This document shows, one piece after another, positions 33,344 through 45,229 of a DNA stretch of 64,000 bases; positions within the stretch are counted from its first letter, which is position 1, and each line of letters begins with the position of its first letter. The position numbers and the translations under genes were made by a program. The DNA is from Gymnopus androsaceus JB14 (taxonomy: Eukaryota; Basidiomycota; Agaricomycetes; Agaricales; Omphalotaceae). Location of the stretch: NCBI GenBank assembly GCA_009733575.1, contig ML769564.1, forward strand, positions 62,001 to 126,000, read 5' to 3'. The notes beneath the pieces were generated by a model, which saw only the letters and a list, made by a program, of their open reading frames with translations, did no database searches and was not told where the DNA came from.

Positions 33344-35395
33344 TCACAAGCCTACAATGTCCACCTTGATTCCTATAGATCGAAGTTCCTTCAAGCCTGC
33401 ATGATCGAGCATCTTCCTTGCCATATGATCTGGACTCGAAATGAAAATCTCGTCAAGCACAACGCTGATCCTACCTCCCTCTCCTGAGGAGGTATTACGA
33501 GAAACCACGCATGCCAAGAGTTGTGCCATGATATCACTGTCCTCTAGGACCGGTGATGAGCACATTTCGAGCTCCAGGCGACGAAGATTTGGGAATGGAA
33601 TCACCGATGACAAGTCCCTGCTTTCTGTCTGTGGACCCGGAGAGGGAGAAGATTCTGGTATCGGAGCAGTAAGAATAGAGTTATAAGGATCATCAGCTAT
33701 AGCGGGAGTCTCAGCAGCAGCTGGAGATGAGCTCTCGCTGTGGGAATCGATGATGGTAGGAGCGATCTCAGATTCCTCGAGCTCGGGCTCACTGGCAATT
33801 GTCGCCTCAGCGGGATGCATAGTGGCCGAGTCTTCAATTTGGGAGCCACCAGTTCCCGAGCTTCGGGAGTCCCCATCTTCATCAATAAAAATCTCAGTTG
33901 GAGAGCTTTGGAGGTCTGAGAAATTATTCGCCGCCCAACTGGGAAGGTAGAAGCCAGCGCTAGCAGACGATGAGTTCTCGCTTTGTTCAGATTCCAGAAC
34001 ATGTTCAGACACAACGCTCAAATGGGAAAGAACATCTTGCAAGGATATAAATGGCTCGTAGTCTGCGGTCTTCCCTATTGCTCTGACTACAAGGCGTTTG
34101 ATCCCCGTGGTATTCTCCAACATGGCAAGGCTTCCTTGAGCGGTGATATTCATGCACTCCAAAGTGAAATCGGATCGCACTTCAAGTCTCTGGATGGGTT
34201 CGGTGACAGAAAACTGCGTGGTTACAGATAGACTTGTGAGTGCTGGACAGGAAATTGAATCAATGAATGATTGTGGGTTAGAGTCACTGCAATGCTCCAA
34301 AATGAGATGGGAAAGGGATGCCAGGAGAAACGGACTTTCATCATCTACTACTCCTACTGGCAGTGCCAGTGCCTCTTTCTTCATTTCTCCTACAGTCAGC
34401 CTGCAAAGATTTGGAAGCTGCTGTATAGTCTTCAGAGTTTCGCGAAGTGACACTCGGGATACACTGCACTCAGTGATCTGGGAGTAAAGGTGGGGTGATA
34501 AGTGGGAAACAGGTCCCACTGTGGTCCATGAGCGCAAGATTGGTGCCATGATATCAATCAAGGTAGTAGAAGCCGACCAAATTGTCTCTTGAAAATGAAT
34601 ATGATTCAATAGTGGAAAAGAGTCGTCCGAAAAATTAAGGGATGATGGTGAGATCGGCCGCACTCCAGCTAGAAATAAAGATACCCAGCGACTGGAGTGG
34701 GAAAATAGCAAGGAGAAGAAAGCAAGCCCAAAATCTGTTGTGGTATCACCGCCCATTCCATCCAGGTAAACACTGAGAGGAAGGCCACCTGAACGACGCA
34801 GATATAAAGACAACAGGGAAAGAGAGAGAGGTGTTCGCGAAAAATTTGTACTCCTCCCTGTCATAGGCACACTGACCGTATACTTACGGTGCATAGTTAT
34901 GTGCTTCCTTACCACCTTGATCCGTGTCCAAAGCAGTGGTGTTTTGAGAGTAACCTCCTTCCAAGATTGGCACACACGCCCATAAACCCATGGAGGAGAA
35001 GTAAGGTCCAAAGAGTGGGAAGTCGAACCAAAATGGAATCCAGCATCCGTATACATCCCCGCCCCATGCAGGAAAATTCCTTGGAGCACATCAAACGGCA
35101 ATTGTCTAGCAGGATTTAGCATCTCTTTATGCTCTTTCGCCGCTTGTCGAGTTTTCTCCAAGGTAGCTTGAAGATGAAAGAGCAAATCCCTGGTCTTCTT
35201 AATGCGATCTTTGAGACATCGAATCTCTGATTTGGCCTCGATAACAAATGTTTGGAATCGATGCTCTTCATCATCAGTTGGTCGTTCGTTCGACTGGAGA
35301 AGCCTCTCAATACGAGGAGTATGATGAGGAATGGCAATGAGAGTGTCGCCAGATGAGTATCCGCACTTAGGACAGCGCAGAGGAAGATCTGTCAT
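33344..35395 (-). CDS. F-box/LRR-like protein, 683 aa
   Basis: An intronless 683-codon gene. The N-terminus carries CPKCGYSSG (a short CxxC, perhaps a zinc knuckle half), then a coiled coil (about residues 45-90: EIRCLKDRIKKTRDLLFHLQ). The F-box-like motif (LNPARQLPFDVLQGIFLHGA, about 93-112) follows, with VCQSWKEVTLKTPLLW after it, the typical agaricomycete F-box layout. Leucine-rich repeat-like segments (LSHLILEHCSDSN, LTSLSVT) come next, and a Ser/Glu-rich low-complexity linker (about 490-600) precedes a final LRR (FPNLRRLELEMCSSPVLEDS). Such proteins are presumed SCF ubiquitin-ligase substrate adaptors; the substrate is unknown. The gene lies between two parts of the duplicated block, so it may have been inserted there. 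Confidence 0.85.
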   Translation of the reverse strand: MTDLPLRCPKCGYSSGDTLIAIPHHTPRIERLLQSNERPTDDEEHRFQTFVIEAKSEIRCLKDRIKKTRDLLFHLQATLEKTRQAAKEHKEMLNPARQLPFDVLQGIFLHGAGMYTDAGFHFGSTSHSLDLTSPPWVYGRVCQSWKEVTLKTPLLWTRIKVVRKHITMHRKYTVSVPMTGRSTNFSRTPLSLSLLSLYLRRSGGLPLSVYLDGMGGDTTTDFGLAFFSLLFSHSSRWVSLFLAGVRPISPSSLNFSDDSFPLLNHIHFQETIWSASTTLIDIMAPILRSWTTVGPVSHLSPHLYSQITECSVSRVSLRETLKTIQQLPNLCRLTVGEMKKEALALPVGVVDDESPFLLASLSHLILEHCSDSNPQSFIDSISCPALTSLSVTTQFSVTEPIQRLEVRSDFTLECMNITAQGSLAMLENTTGIKRLVVRAIGKTADYEPFISLQDVLSHLSVVSEHVLESEQSENSSSASAGFYLPSWAANNFSDLQSSPTEIFIDEDGDSRSSGTGGSQIEDSATMHPAEATIASEPELEESEIAPTIIDSHSESSSPAAAETPAIADDPYNSILTAPIPESSPSPGPQTESRDLSSVIPFPNLRRLELEMCSSPVLEDSDIMAQLLACVVSRNTSSGEGGRISVVLDEIFISSPDHMARKMLDHAGLKELRSIGIKVDIVGL

Positions 35396-38300
35396 TTTAA
35401 GACTGAGGAATATGTGGTCATTAATGGAGAGGATTTCAGATATTCAAAACTCACAATCTGTGGAGACGATTGTTTGCGATTGTGAACGATGGGAGTTGCA
35501 AGTCAAGATCGTTCGCGCCTCGTGGCATCGATGTGGGTCCAACGCAAATGTTCATCATCCTCCGCCGAAAATGTGTGCACTAAGAATAGAGCTTGAAGAT
35601 CATAGGTCGCTTCCAAAGCCTGGAGCTGACAGTGGCAGCAACTCTGAGTCCTCCCCATCCGACGTGGGGTTCCGCACGTATATGGATCAAGGTCTGAGTC
35701 ACCTACACCACAATGCATTATAACTCCCCAGCCATAGCAGACGTAAATCTCTCGCGTCGACCGACATCACTAACCAGTTTAATTTCCTCGCTGACGTGGA
35801 AGAGGAGCGAGTCGAGCAAGGATTAGGAGTCGAGTGTTCGGACGGATTGAATACGGATCAAAACCCCGGACCGTTCCATTATCGCTCCACCCAAAACGGT
35901 TTTTTCACTGCAACTACAGTATCCACTGAAACGAAAGGAAACAAAGTATATATGCTAACTGGACCAATTCATTGATTGCGAAATTGCCGACATCCGACAA
36001 TCGATTCCTCAGTTCAGAGTCATCGGTAGCAAGAGCAAATACCTTGTACTCTTCTAGCGCGAAGGATTTGACTCAGGTCTTATTGGGTATGTTTCAACTT
36101 GTATCCCGTTATTCAACGATGGGCTTACACTATGTAGGTCCCAAGCTTTCTTGAATGGTGGCCTATCCAGATTCCAAGTGCAAAAGCCTACATCGTTGGA
36201 ATGCTCGATTTAGTGATCCTTCGACGATTCTTGCACATGCGTCTCCCGTGCTTTCAGTCTATCTGTACCGGTTGGCTGTATGAACACCGATCCCAATAGA
36301 GATAGAATCTGCAAATTGTTCCCTAATGAGGGGAGCATGGGCTTCGGGTGTCGAAGCTCTATCCTCGGCCAACGGAAGTGGATGGAGTGCGACAATCAAT
36401 GAATTCAGTCAGAGATGAACAGGCGCATCTTCCTTCCCTATCTCAATCTCCGCCTATCAATGCCAATCCATTGAACATTCCCATCCCTCTTTGAATCCGC
36501 ACCTCACACCTTTCTTGGTCCCTAGTCATCTATACCCAACTCGCAACCGGGCATTCACCTCCTCTTACCGCACCGACTAATGGATGTCAGTCGTTGCTCG
36601 CAGGTGCTGCTCCCATTGCCTCCGTAATCCAATTTCTTAGAATGGTTTCCCCAGCATGCCGGAGCATTCCACGTCCAAGTCGACGTTCCGTCGACCTCCC
36701 AGGTCGTCAATAATCGGTGCTTGATGGCAAGGCTGTTTCCGGGAGGACCCAGATCAATCGATTGGACGTCGGCCAAGTGAAAAGTAAGTCTCCATGTTTT
36801 TTTCTCTTCATTCTTCGAAAAGAAGTTGCCAGCGGCTGATTGGTCAAAGCTCGAGAGGTAGTTTTGGACTCGGAAGCAAACCCAGCGAAGTGAAAGAAGT
36901 TGGTCTGACCAGAGGGACCTTCTCGCGTACCGTGAGACAGGATACAGTCTCACTTACATGAATCATTAAATGGATGAATGGATGCTGATCCCAGATTAAG
37001 CCTGTGAGAACCAGCTTTGACCGCTTCAATTTGGATTTCGATCAAGCGCCGAGAATCCAAAACAAAAACAAGTCTAGATGGATCTGCATCTACCTGTTGC
37101 TCTTTCGAAGTACTCTCCGAATATCCTCTTCAAATTCCGCAACATATTTCATTTCCGGCTCACAGACAGTGTAAATTGTTGGTTAGTGGGAGCGGGAATG
37201 TCGGATCGACTGACAGAAAGGTTTGCCGAGCTGCAAACTTGAACTGAGAGCCTCGAGCCTCGAACCTCCAGCGATAAATATTTCTATGTTCGATTTACAA
37301 GTTTTGGAGTTATCGGCTACCATCAGATGCAGCTATTCGGGAGTTTCCTTGAGGCTGGCATCTCTGGCTTGAATCCCATGAAATCTTTCTACGCAAAGGA
37401 TCGATACCAGAGAGCCTGCCAGGTTATTGAAGATAGGCTCTGGTAGTATTGGAAGTTTGCAGGCGCAGCAGTGCAAGCACCTTATGCGGGTAAAGCCAGT
37501 AAGTCCTTTGCATGGTAACGATCGTGGTTCAAGGGTCAAAAGGCAACGACCGCAAGGATTGCTGTTTGTGGCCAGCCTCACTTAAGGTTCGCGGTCTAAA
37601 GGGTCGTGAGGTTCGCGAATATATCTGTCAGTCGATCGGACTTTCTGGTGGGAGCATGGATGGGAGGATATGGGATTTAGTAAGTGACTGGGAAGGAAAG
37701 TGGGCTTGGAAGTTGGAGGTCTCGAACGACGTTGAGTAGATTTGTACAGAGGCGAAACAGAAAGAATCTTACAGCGAATACGGACCTGCTGACGAGTCCA
37801 AGCCGGATGACTTTGTGAAGACTGGAGGTTGACAATGACAGGTTTGGCGGATATTTGCAAGAGTCGATCTTCCCCATTTTCCAACTCGAGAATTCCTGAA
37901 TGCGTGCTCGGTCTTGTAGATGCTCTTCTTCCGCTGATGAACCAGAGCTGGACTGTGCATGATTTATTTCGATCTTTTTTTTCTCTGAAATAGTAGTAGT
38001 ACCAACTTTTCGTATATTAGTTAGCGAATATATTCCCTTTCACTGTGGCTGCGACTTTGCGGATCGACCGACGGCAAATGGAACACCGTTCTGACCTTTA
38101 GTTGGAGAAGTATAGAGGCTCGATTCAGGAGAGAATTGTAACAGTTGAACGTACGTGAGCTATCATTTTTGCGAACCAACAAACGTTAAAACTAGTCCCC
38201 GTAATAGGATGCAGAAAGACGGATCGGATCGGGAAGAAATCCACGCTCGCATTGATTACTGGCTTCTCTACTAAGCACTCAACGTACTCAACTCTGATGA

Positions 38301-38740
38301 AACGATTTCACTCTTGCGGCTGCTGCCTCTCTACCAATCGACTTGAACTCTTCCTGGCGCCGCCAATTTTGGATCTTTCTCGAATGAAGAGGGCAGAAAG
38401 ATGCGTATGAAGGTTTACGGACAATCGGGGCAAGGGCAGAAACCCGTCGCCACAAATCCGAGGCTCGAGCCAATCCGAAGCTTACTACAAGGCTGGCTGT
38501 CAGAATGTTTTCTCCAAGACGAAAGCCCGAAATGTGATCAATATAAAGGGTTATCGATGTGAGTATCGAAAGCTTCTCAGCCATGGATAATGCTAATGCG
38601 ATTTATAAAAAGTTTCGCTCAATATCTCGCCATTCCATCTCAGATCTGTCGTTTAGGGACGCCAGCGATTTTAGATACGATCCGTAGCAACACCAGTACC
38701 ATCTACCCGTCATCGGTCAAAACCCGCACGTAGGTTCAAG
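35396..38740. other. Long gap without a supported gene
   Basis: About 3.3 kb with normal CpG content but only short overlapping frames on both strands. A minus-strand frame at 36953-36555 (132 codons) shows no domain. Poly-pyrimidine and cgacc/gatcgg motifs recur but no clear repeat structure was seen. About 38320-38365 (ctctaccaatcgactt..., tcctggcgccg) matches 48945-48980, so the right part belongs to the duplicated block. Confidence 0.4.
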
Positions 38741-39016
38741 ATGCGCTTCCGTGTTTGTCACGTCCAGCTAGCGTCTCTACAGCGCTGCATGTACTACCAT
38801 TCGTATTTGAGACCGACCTTGGAACACCTACCCAAAAGCCGAAACTTCTAATGAAATGGGCCTATGTATCATCCTCTACGCCTCCGCAGCATGATCTTTT
38901 TATTGGCCTCCAAAACTTGTCCAAAACCATGATTGGGAGTACGGCTACTACCGGCTAAATGTCGTCGTTTCACGCGTAATTCTGGAGTTAATGTGGCGAA
39001 GTACAGGTTTACTCCG
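38741..39016 (+). repeat. Duplicated HSP9 upstream segment, copy 2
   Basis: Matches 49030-49240 (gtccag.ta.cgtctc.acagcg, aagccgaaact.ctatgaaatg, tggcctccaaaac) and, inverted, 46410-46560 (gaccttgga.c.cctacc, agccgaaact). It lies directly upstream of the HSP9 promoter in each case. Confidence 0.65.
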
Positions 39017-39186
39017 TGGCACGTAAGCGTCATACCTCCTCCCGCGTCAAGACCTACGTCAACAATTGGACGCGCTCTCTGTGAAACGATATAAAAAGCT
39101 CTACATCTTCGCCTTTTCTTCCTCACTAAATCCACACGACAACACATTATAAACACACTACAACCAATAACCCATCTATAATCATC
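39017..39186 (+). promoter_or_regulatory. HSP9 promoter, copy 2
   Basis: Same elements as copy 1: cacgtaagcgtcatacctcc, cctacgtca at 39053-39061, TATA (tataaaaagc) from 39090, 97 bp before the ATG, and the ctctacatcttcgcctt leader. Confidence 0.7.
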
Positions 39187-39615
39187 ATGTCCGACAACGC
39201 TCGTCAAGGCTTCACTGTTCGTGTCTGCCTCCTGCTTCGATTACTACATTAATTAAACTTATTCCTTTAGGATAAGGTCGGATCTGCCGTCAAGCCCGAC
39301 TCTCAGAAGAGCACCACCGAGCACATTGGCGACAAGTTTAAGGGAACTGCCGACAGCGCTGCTTCAACTGTTCAGCCACAGGTATGTTCTCCGCGATATT
39401 GTTACTCATCGTGTTCATAAATTCATCGCCCATCACAGAGCGAGAAATCTACCACTCAGAAGATGGGTGATACTGTTAGCGGCAACCAGAATGAGAATGA
39501 TGTGAGCTTACTTCCATTGCTATCGATCGGTGTCGTTGTCCTTTACACTGATGTCCTTCCTCTTCAGGATTCATTACTTGACAAGACCAAGAACACTCTC
39601 GGCCTGAACAAGTAG
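39187..39615 (+). CDS. HSP9/HSP12-family small stress protein, copy 2
   Basis: Four exons (39187-39216, 39271-39381, 39439-39501, 39568-39615), 83 residues. It has the same exon lengths as copy 1 and a nearly identical protein, with differences such as KVGSAV, DSQKS, HIGDK and NENDDSLL; it ends NTLGLNK. Introns have diverged more than exons, and the reading frame is intact, so selection on the protein is likely. There is no tRNA gene downstream; instead a sugar transporter gene ends 316 bp further on, on the opposite strand. Confidence 0.9.
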
Positions 39616-39930
39616 ATGGTTGCGTCGATTCCCATGGTCGCACCTCAAGAACTACGATTTTTTTGCATTTACATATGTATATGGTGTCATCCAAATCAAT
39701 AATGTATCTGTACGATGTAACTTAATAACATAGGGCGATATTGAATCACAATCGGTTTTGCAATAATTGCTGGATTGTGAAACAATTCCTGGAGCTGATT
39801 TGTCAGAGCAAGTTCCATTATCATTAGTACTGATGCCTGTTTCATAGAAGTGTCTTCTGGCTTTCAGCTGTCTATATTTCTCCATAAAGAAAATATATAT
39901 TTTACATACAATACATTGGCGGAGGCAGAT

Positions 39931-42357
39931 TCAAGATTCACTCCCCTCGCAACTCTTTCCATCCTCGAGGTCAGAAATTGGATGCATTTTCCTTCGCTCA
40001 TTAGGTGGTAAATCGAACAGTAAGCTCACTTGCTCGATAGTGCGGCCCCTAATAAGCGAGATGTCAGCTTATACAATAGAACCTTTGTTTAACATGGCAT
40101 TACCTGGTCTCGATGAATAAGAACCACATCGCTATCAGCAACGCCGAAAGTACACCGACGAATACTGTGAAATATTTCCACTGTAATAAAAGATCAAGAT
40201 CAACTTTTAGAACTCGAAAATATGAGGACGCGCGCACCCCGATCTTTTCGAAGGCAATTGGATGAAGCCACAAGTTGAATGCCAATATCGACGTTTCAAG
40301 GAAAGTAAAGTAAGAAAGTGCTTTGGCGCGTATGGAGTAAGGTAAGATCTCTGCGGGGTAGTTGTGCGTCAAAGGCGACCAGCCCATCCCGTTGAACACG
40401 CGCAAAATGAACAGGACAGCGATAAATGCGTAGGCTGCAGGCATAGATGAGGTATGTGAGAAAACAGCCTGTAGAAAACACAGGTTAATTAGGAGGATAT
40501 TGCAGAATGACACTATACTCACTGCAAGAGCAGCCATTCCCGCAAAACATACGAGCAATCCAGCGGTCGAGATGATCCACAGCGGTCTTCTTCCGACAGA
40601 GTTGACACATAAAGCTCCAATGATTGCTGAAATAAAGTCGCATGTGGTCAAACATCCATTGATGACACCTATGAAAACCATTACTTTCAGAAATATTTTC
40701 TGCAAAGAACGTCCACAGTACCTATTTTAGCCGGATCGACAAATCCAACGAGATTCAGGATGGGAGTAATGTAGCTCGCAATAGCTGAAGCTGAAATCGA
40801 CGTTAATCAAAGTGAACCTGAATGATCTATACGGCACCTACTTCCTTTCAGCTGCGATCCCGCTCCGATAATCGTAACAACCAGCATCCTTCTTCTCAGA
40901 CCTTTTGTTCTCCACATATCTTTCCATCCTTCCCACATACCCTTCCCAACAGATTCTTCCTTTTCTTTCAACAGACAACTCCGAATCTCTCCCAGTTCTC
41001 CCAGTACCAATTCGTCTTGCATATCTCCGTTAGCGTGCAGCTGAGCCAACACCGAATGTGCTTCAGAAACATAACCCCGCGCTACAAGCCATCGGGGCGA
41101 TTCCGGAACAGCGAAAGGTGCCTTTGTCCCTGAATACGACAATATCCCACCGGGTATAAGTGAAGCTGAATTAAAGCACAGTAGAATCGCGGGTCCGAAA
41201 GCCTGTAAAAGGATTGGCAGACGCCAAGCCCATTGCTCCCCAGAATACGCTGTACCTCCTGATATCGCAGACTGAGGCCAATGTAAGGTTCCAAAGGTCA
41301 CCCATGCGACCGTAACGACACCTCCGAAATACATTGAACTGTTGATGGTGGCGCATATCCTGAAGATGCATGTCAGCCGAGGCTTAAGATGGAACTCGGG
41401 AATCGGAAGATAGAAAACGGAAATGGCGATGCCTACTCACCCTCGAAGTCGGGGGTGTGCGATTTCGTTGACGAGACAGACGCATGCCACGGACATAAAA
41501 GGGAGTGCAAGACCGACTACGACGCGACTGGCAATGAGCATGTCGGTGCTTCTTGCAAGCGTACCAACGATGGTTCCCGATATCTAAAAGAGTAGAGTGA
41601 TATCTCAGTACTAGCTAAATAGTTTCCCGATTTAGTTATGACTTACTACTATTAAGCTTGCAACAGAGATCGTCCGTTTCCTCCCCAAGATGTCGTTAGA
41701 CCACGGGATCGCTGGAGCTAGTCTAGATAGGAAAGTTGTTAGTTCAGATTCACATCCAAAGACAAGGAATGTCAAAGAACTCGACACTGACATCACTGTC
41801 GGCAAAGACTGGCTAGCGTAGATCAACCCCAATCGTCCTCCTGAGGGGTTGTCAAAGTAATGATTGAACTGAGGAAGAGGCTGAAGACAATTGAGCAATG
41901 CCGTGCTATACCCCCAAGTGAAGCTAGATATAGGAGAGAAGGGTCAATTCATGGTTTTAACGGGAAACGCGATATGATAAACCCGCAGGTCCATCACAGT
42001 GAATGTATTAGTGTATGAACGGAATAATTTCCGACAGACATCTCACTTGAAAGGTACAATTGGATAACTTACAATCCGAAGTAAAGGATCGCGATCCAGA
42101 AAACGTTTCTTCGTAGACCTGGATCTCGCCACCATTGTGGATGCGTGTTGTTCCCCCATTTTGTCGGGCATCCTATAGAAGGAGCGTTGTGAGGATTTAC
42201 TTTCTCCGACTCGGATCCTATAATATATACATATGAGCCTCAAACCATACCCAACTCGAGCAGCCAACCAACCTGGATGATTGTGCTTGAAGTCTGAAGG
42301 CTGCTCAGTAGCTTCAACTTGTTTCTCGTCTTCAAAATGCAGACTAAGAGTATCCAT
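39931..42357 (-). CDS. MFS sugar transporter
   Basis: Major facilitator superfamily, sugar-porter family, for proton-coupled hexose or disaccharide uptake at the plasma membrane. From ATG at 42357 (MDTLSLHFEDEKQVEATEQP) short exons give the usual 12-helix plan. Motifs seen are WSNDILGRKRTISVASLI (loop 2-3 GRK/R), a RVVVGL...VNEIAHPRLRG block (R.G, E.ap...RG), VPESPRWLVARG at the central loop, VNSVGRRPLWIISTAG (second GRR), and the C-terminal FIETRGRTIEQVSLLFD, followed by a hydrophilic tail and TGA at 39931-39933. About ten GT-AG introns interrupt it. Substrate cannot be told from sequence; lactose-permease-like fungal porters are the nearest class I recall. Confidence 0.9.
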
Positions 42358-43409
42358 GGTGAGAACGAAAGGGATGAAGAAAAGAAGGGATGCCTGATAC
42401 CTCTCAGAGCACGAATCGCGTATGTTATATAGGAAAGCAGCGTCTGCAACTAAAGCTAGATTGACATTTCTTCCAGAAATACGAAAACTTCCCACTGATG
42501 TTTTCCAGGGTCTGCCTCACTAGTGAGTGTGTTGATTATGCGTTATGTACACGCCATGAGGGTCGCAGCTTCAATCGGAGGGAATTGGGTTGTATACAAA
42601 CCCACAGATACTAATGGAACGGAAAAGTTTATCCTTGAATTAGCAGTGCCACCGCATTATGATGAACAACTCACTGCAGGTATGAACGGTAACATCGTTC
42701 TGATTCATTTTTCGACGTGGCTACTCGGACGTGGCAAAAACTGGCAATCAGCGCCATGTAGCTAGCGCTTGTTGTGCTCATACAGATATAGAATCGATAT
42801 TTGCTTTGTCTTGTAAATCCGGAATTATAATTATAATGAACGTCGAAAACGAACTACACGCTAAGGGTGAGCTAGGAGAAACCGTCAAATCCGCGTATGA
42901 TACACACCCATTCTCGGTGAAGTGACTTTGCTAAATCCGGATTGTTCTCCGACATAAATTAAGTACCTGATGCGCGCTATGCCTATTCAATGATTCATAA
43001 TTGTGGTTAGTAAAAAGACGTGCTTTAATCGATAACGGAGAGTGTAGCACATACCGCCTTTACCATGGTTGTGGGCGATCTGTAAAGAGTCAAGCTTCCT
43101 ACGTCAAAGAGTTAGTCGAGGCTCATGCAACTAGGACGTGAAAAGAAATGAACGGTGAGGCATATGAAAAGGTTTCAAAGGCATCTCGATGTTCCGAATA
43201 TTTGCGATTCGCTGCGACGGCGAAAGAACCGCACAGGAGCAGCGATGGGGAGAGGAGACGAATGGAGGTCAAAAGTGCACGAGGACTAGTCCCAGTCCAA
43301 CATGATCATTAAGCAAAGTAGGAAGAAATAGATGGATTTCTGATAGATGCAAGCACGCACAACACACAAGTATAACACTGGAATAAATATGATTATTCGA
43401 TCGCTAGTC
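42358..43409. other. Intergenic, no supported gene
   Basis: The left part is the transporter promoter. The rest has only short frames on either strand without domains. Confidence 0.45.
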
Positions 43410-44533
43410 CTAGTCGACCTTCCTCTCCCACTTCCTACTCGATCCCTCAGCGTGTTCGACACGCCGCATCGGGGTCGACTTTCTCTGTCGTCCATCTTTA
43501 CTCTGACGAGGACTAGTGTTCTGGTCTCCATTCGACAAGAAATATTCTTGCGAGAGCGTTTCGTCTATTGGTTCTACCTCCGTAGCAAGTGCGACAGCCT
43601 TTTTCTTCTCAACTTTCTTGTTGGCTACAGGAGGTGCGTTGCCCCAGTACATCAACATCTGGATTCCCAAGACAAGATTAAGGAGCAGAGCCAATCCAAA
43701 TCCTGCTTGCACAACGGGATCACCAAGCTCAGTGGACGTCGTATACACTCTAGCTATACAACCGAGAACCTGTGAGATTACGGCGAAAGCGGAGAGCCGT
43801 CCAGTGGATTTGGCGCTGTAGTTGGCGGTAATTTGGGGTACTTTGGAGAATAAGGAGAGCGGGAGCGTGGCAAGTTGGAGGTACGCTAGGTTTTCGAGTG
43901 ATAGAGAGTTCAAAGCGGCAATGGCGGCGATGAATAGTCCAAGTACGAGACCGGTATCACCGGTTGTACGAGAGGGATTGGGTGAATTACCATATGCAAT
44001 GGTTAACAAGGACACGATGATATTCTGGATACCGAGGAAAAAGTTCTCGCCATAGGTCGAGAACGGGAAGGAGTTTCTGTAAGAGTAGAATAGCGTGATT
44101 AGGTAGGAGAGCGTCTCCAGGATGTAAGATGGGAGTGAAAGCCCTGTGGAGTCCTGGGCGCGGAGGACTAGTAGAGAAAGTCAGATTCAATTAATAACGG
44201 AATGAAGCCTATTGAAAAGAAACTAACTGAGTAAAATTTGAGGGATCTTTACAATTGATCCTCCGACAACTATAGCAATTGCCCAGTCCTTTACTGAGAG
44301 CAAGTTTAAGACATTCAATATCGGAAAAGTCAAGCATCTCAACGAGGCTCGAATAGCATTTCTATGAGACATTTGGTAAGGATAAAACATGCATTGGCAA
44401 AGTAATTATGCAAGCTCACCTCGTCAATGAGAGATACCCCCAATTCCCGGACAGGTGCTGGCAGATTTTGTGTAATGGGAGTAATTGTCCGAGTTAATGT
44501 TCCTAGCACCGAGCCCAGTCCAGAAGTGTTCAT
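43410..44533 (-). CDS. MPDU1/Lec35-type PQ-loop protein, with a one-base frame break
   Basis: MPDU1 is an ER multi-pass protein needed to use dolichol-phosphate-mannose and -glucose for N-glycans, GPI anchors and O-mannosylation. From ATG at 44533 exon 1 ends LGVSLIDE; exon 2 gives KCYSSLVEMLDFSDIECLKL then ALSKGLG; the next block IAIVVGGSIVKIPQILL is in another frame. After one more intron come LRAQDSTGLSLPSYILETLS, FSTYGENFFLGIQNI, and the second PQ-loop LFSKVPQITANYSAKSTGRL. A Lys/Arg-rich tail ends SSRKWERKVD. The frame changes at ggcaattgc (about 44276-44284), inside a motif conserved from fungi to humans, so one extra base is present in this sequence. The rest is intact, so an assembly error or a very recent mutation is likely. 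Confidence 0.85.
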
Positions 44534-45229
44534 TTTGGTATCTTAATTCTCTGAGAACCTTCGCTACACAGAAGAGAAAGAAAGGGAGATGAGAGCAGGA
44601 GGCAAGACGTGTACGCGTGCTTACCTCGGGCCGCTGCATCCCGAATTACACTGCTCAATGCAAGGCTAGCATTAACTGCCTCAAGCACAATGCCGCATGC
44701 AAAGCCTCAAGCCAGCTAGGCCAAAATAACTTATATCGGGCTCGAGCCTTGGCACAGGATCAGGAAGGCATAAGGAAGGCATGGAGAAAAGCGCCAACTG
44801 CCCGTATGCTTCGAAGTTCGATGGAGTATTCGGCGGCATCATACTCAATCATTCACGATGTTCTGACTCCCCTAAACTTCAAGTTTTAGCGGATCCAATC
44901 GACAGACGTTTTCCGCTCATAAGGTAGGGAACATCGGCTTCAGAATTAACGGGCTTGACTTTCACACTAAACGCAGAAAGGTAGGCTTTGCGTGTGTAGA
45001 GAAGACGCGATGAAGGTTTCAAGCTTAACGCCGTTCGCAATCGGGGCTTCGATTTTGATTTCACATATTAGGGAGTTCAAAATATAGTTGTCCTTGATAT
45101 CAAGGACTTTGAGCTTCGCGGATGGCAAGTAAGGAGTCTTCGTTTCATCCTTGCACTGTATAGTGTAACTTTTCTTTGTCTCTGCCGCATAGATCACAGT
45201 GCATGGCTATGTCGTTCACGGTCAAATGG
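44534..45229. other. Intergenic; possible decayed minus-strand exons
   Basis: On the minus strand, 45197-44967 reads KVLDIKDNYILNSLICEIKI and continues in a second frame (SAFSVKVKPVNSEADVPYLM) to 44879. This could be a broken gene fragment, but I do not recognise a family. Confidence 0.3.

Noticed and set aside
36555..36953. 132-codon minus-strand frame in the long gap
   Set aside because: No domain, no plausible splice partners, and overlapping frames of similar size occur on both strands.
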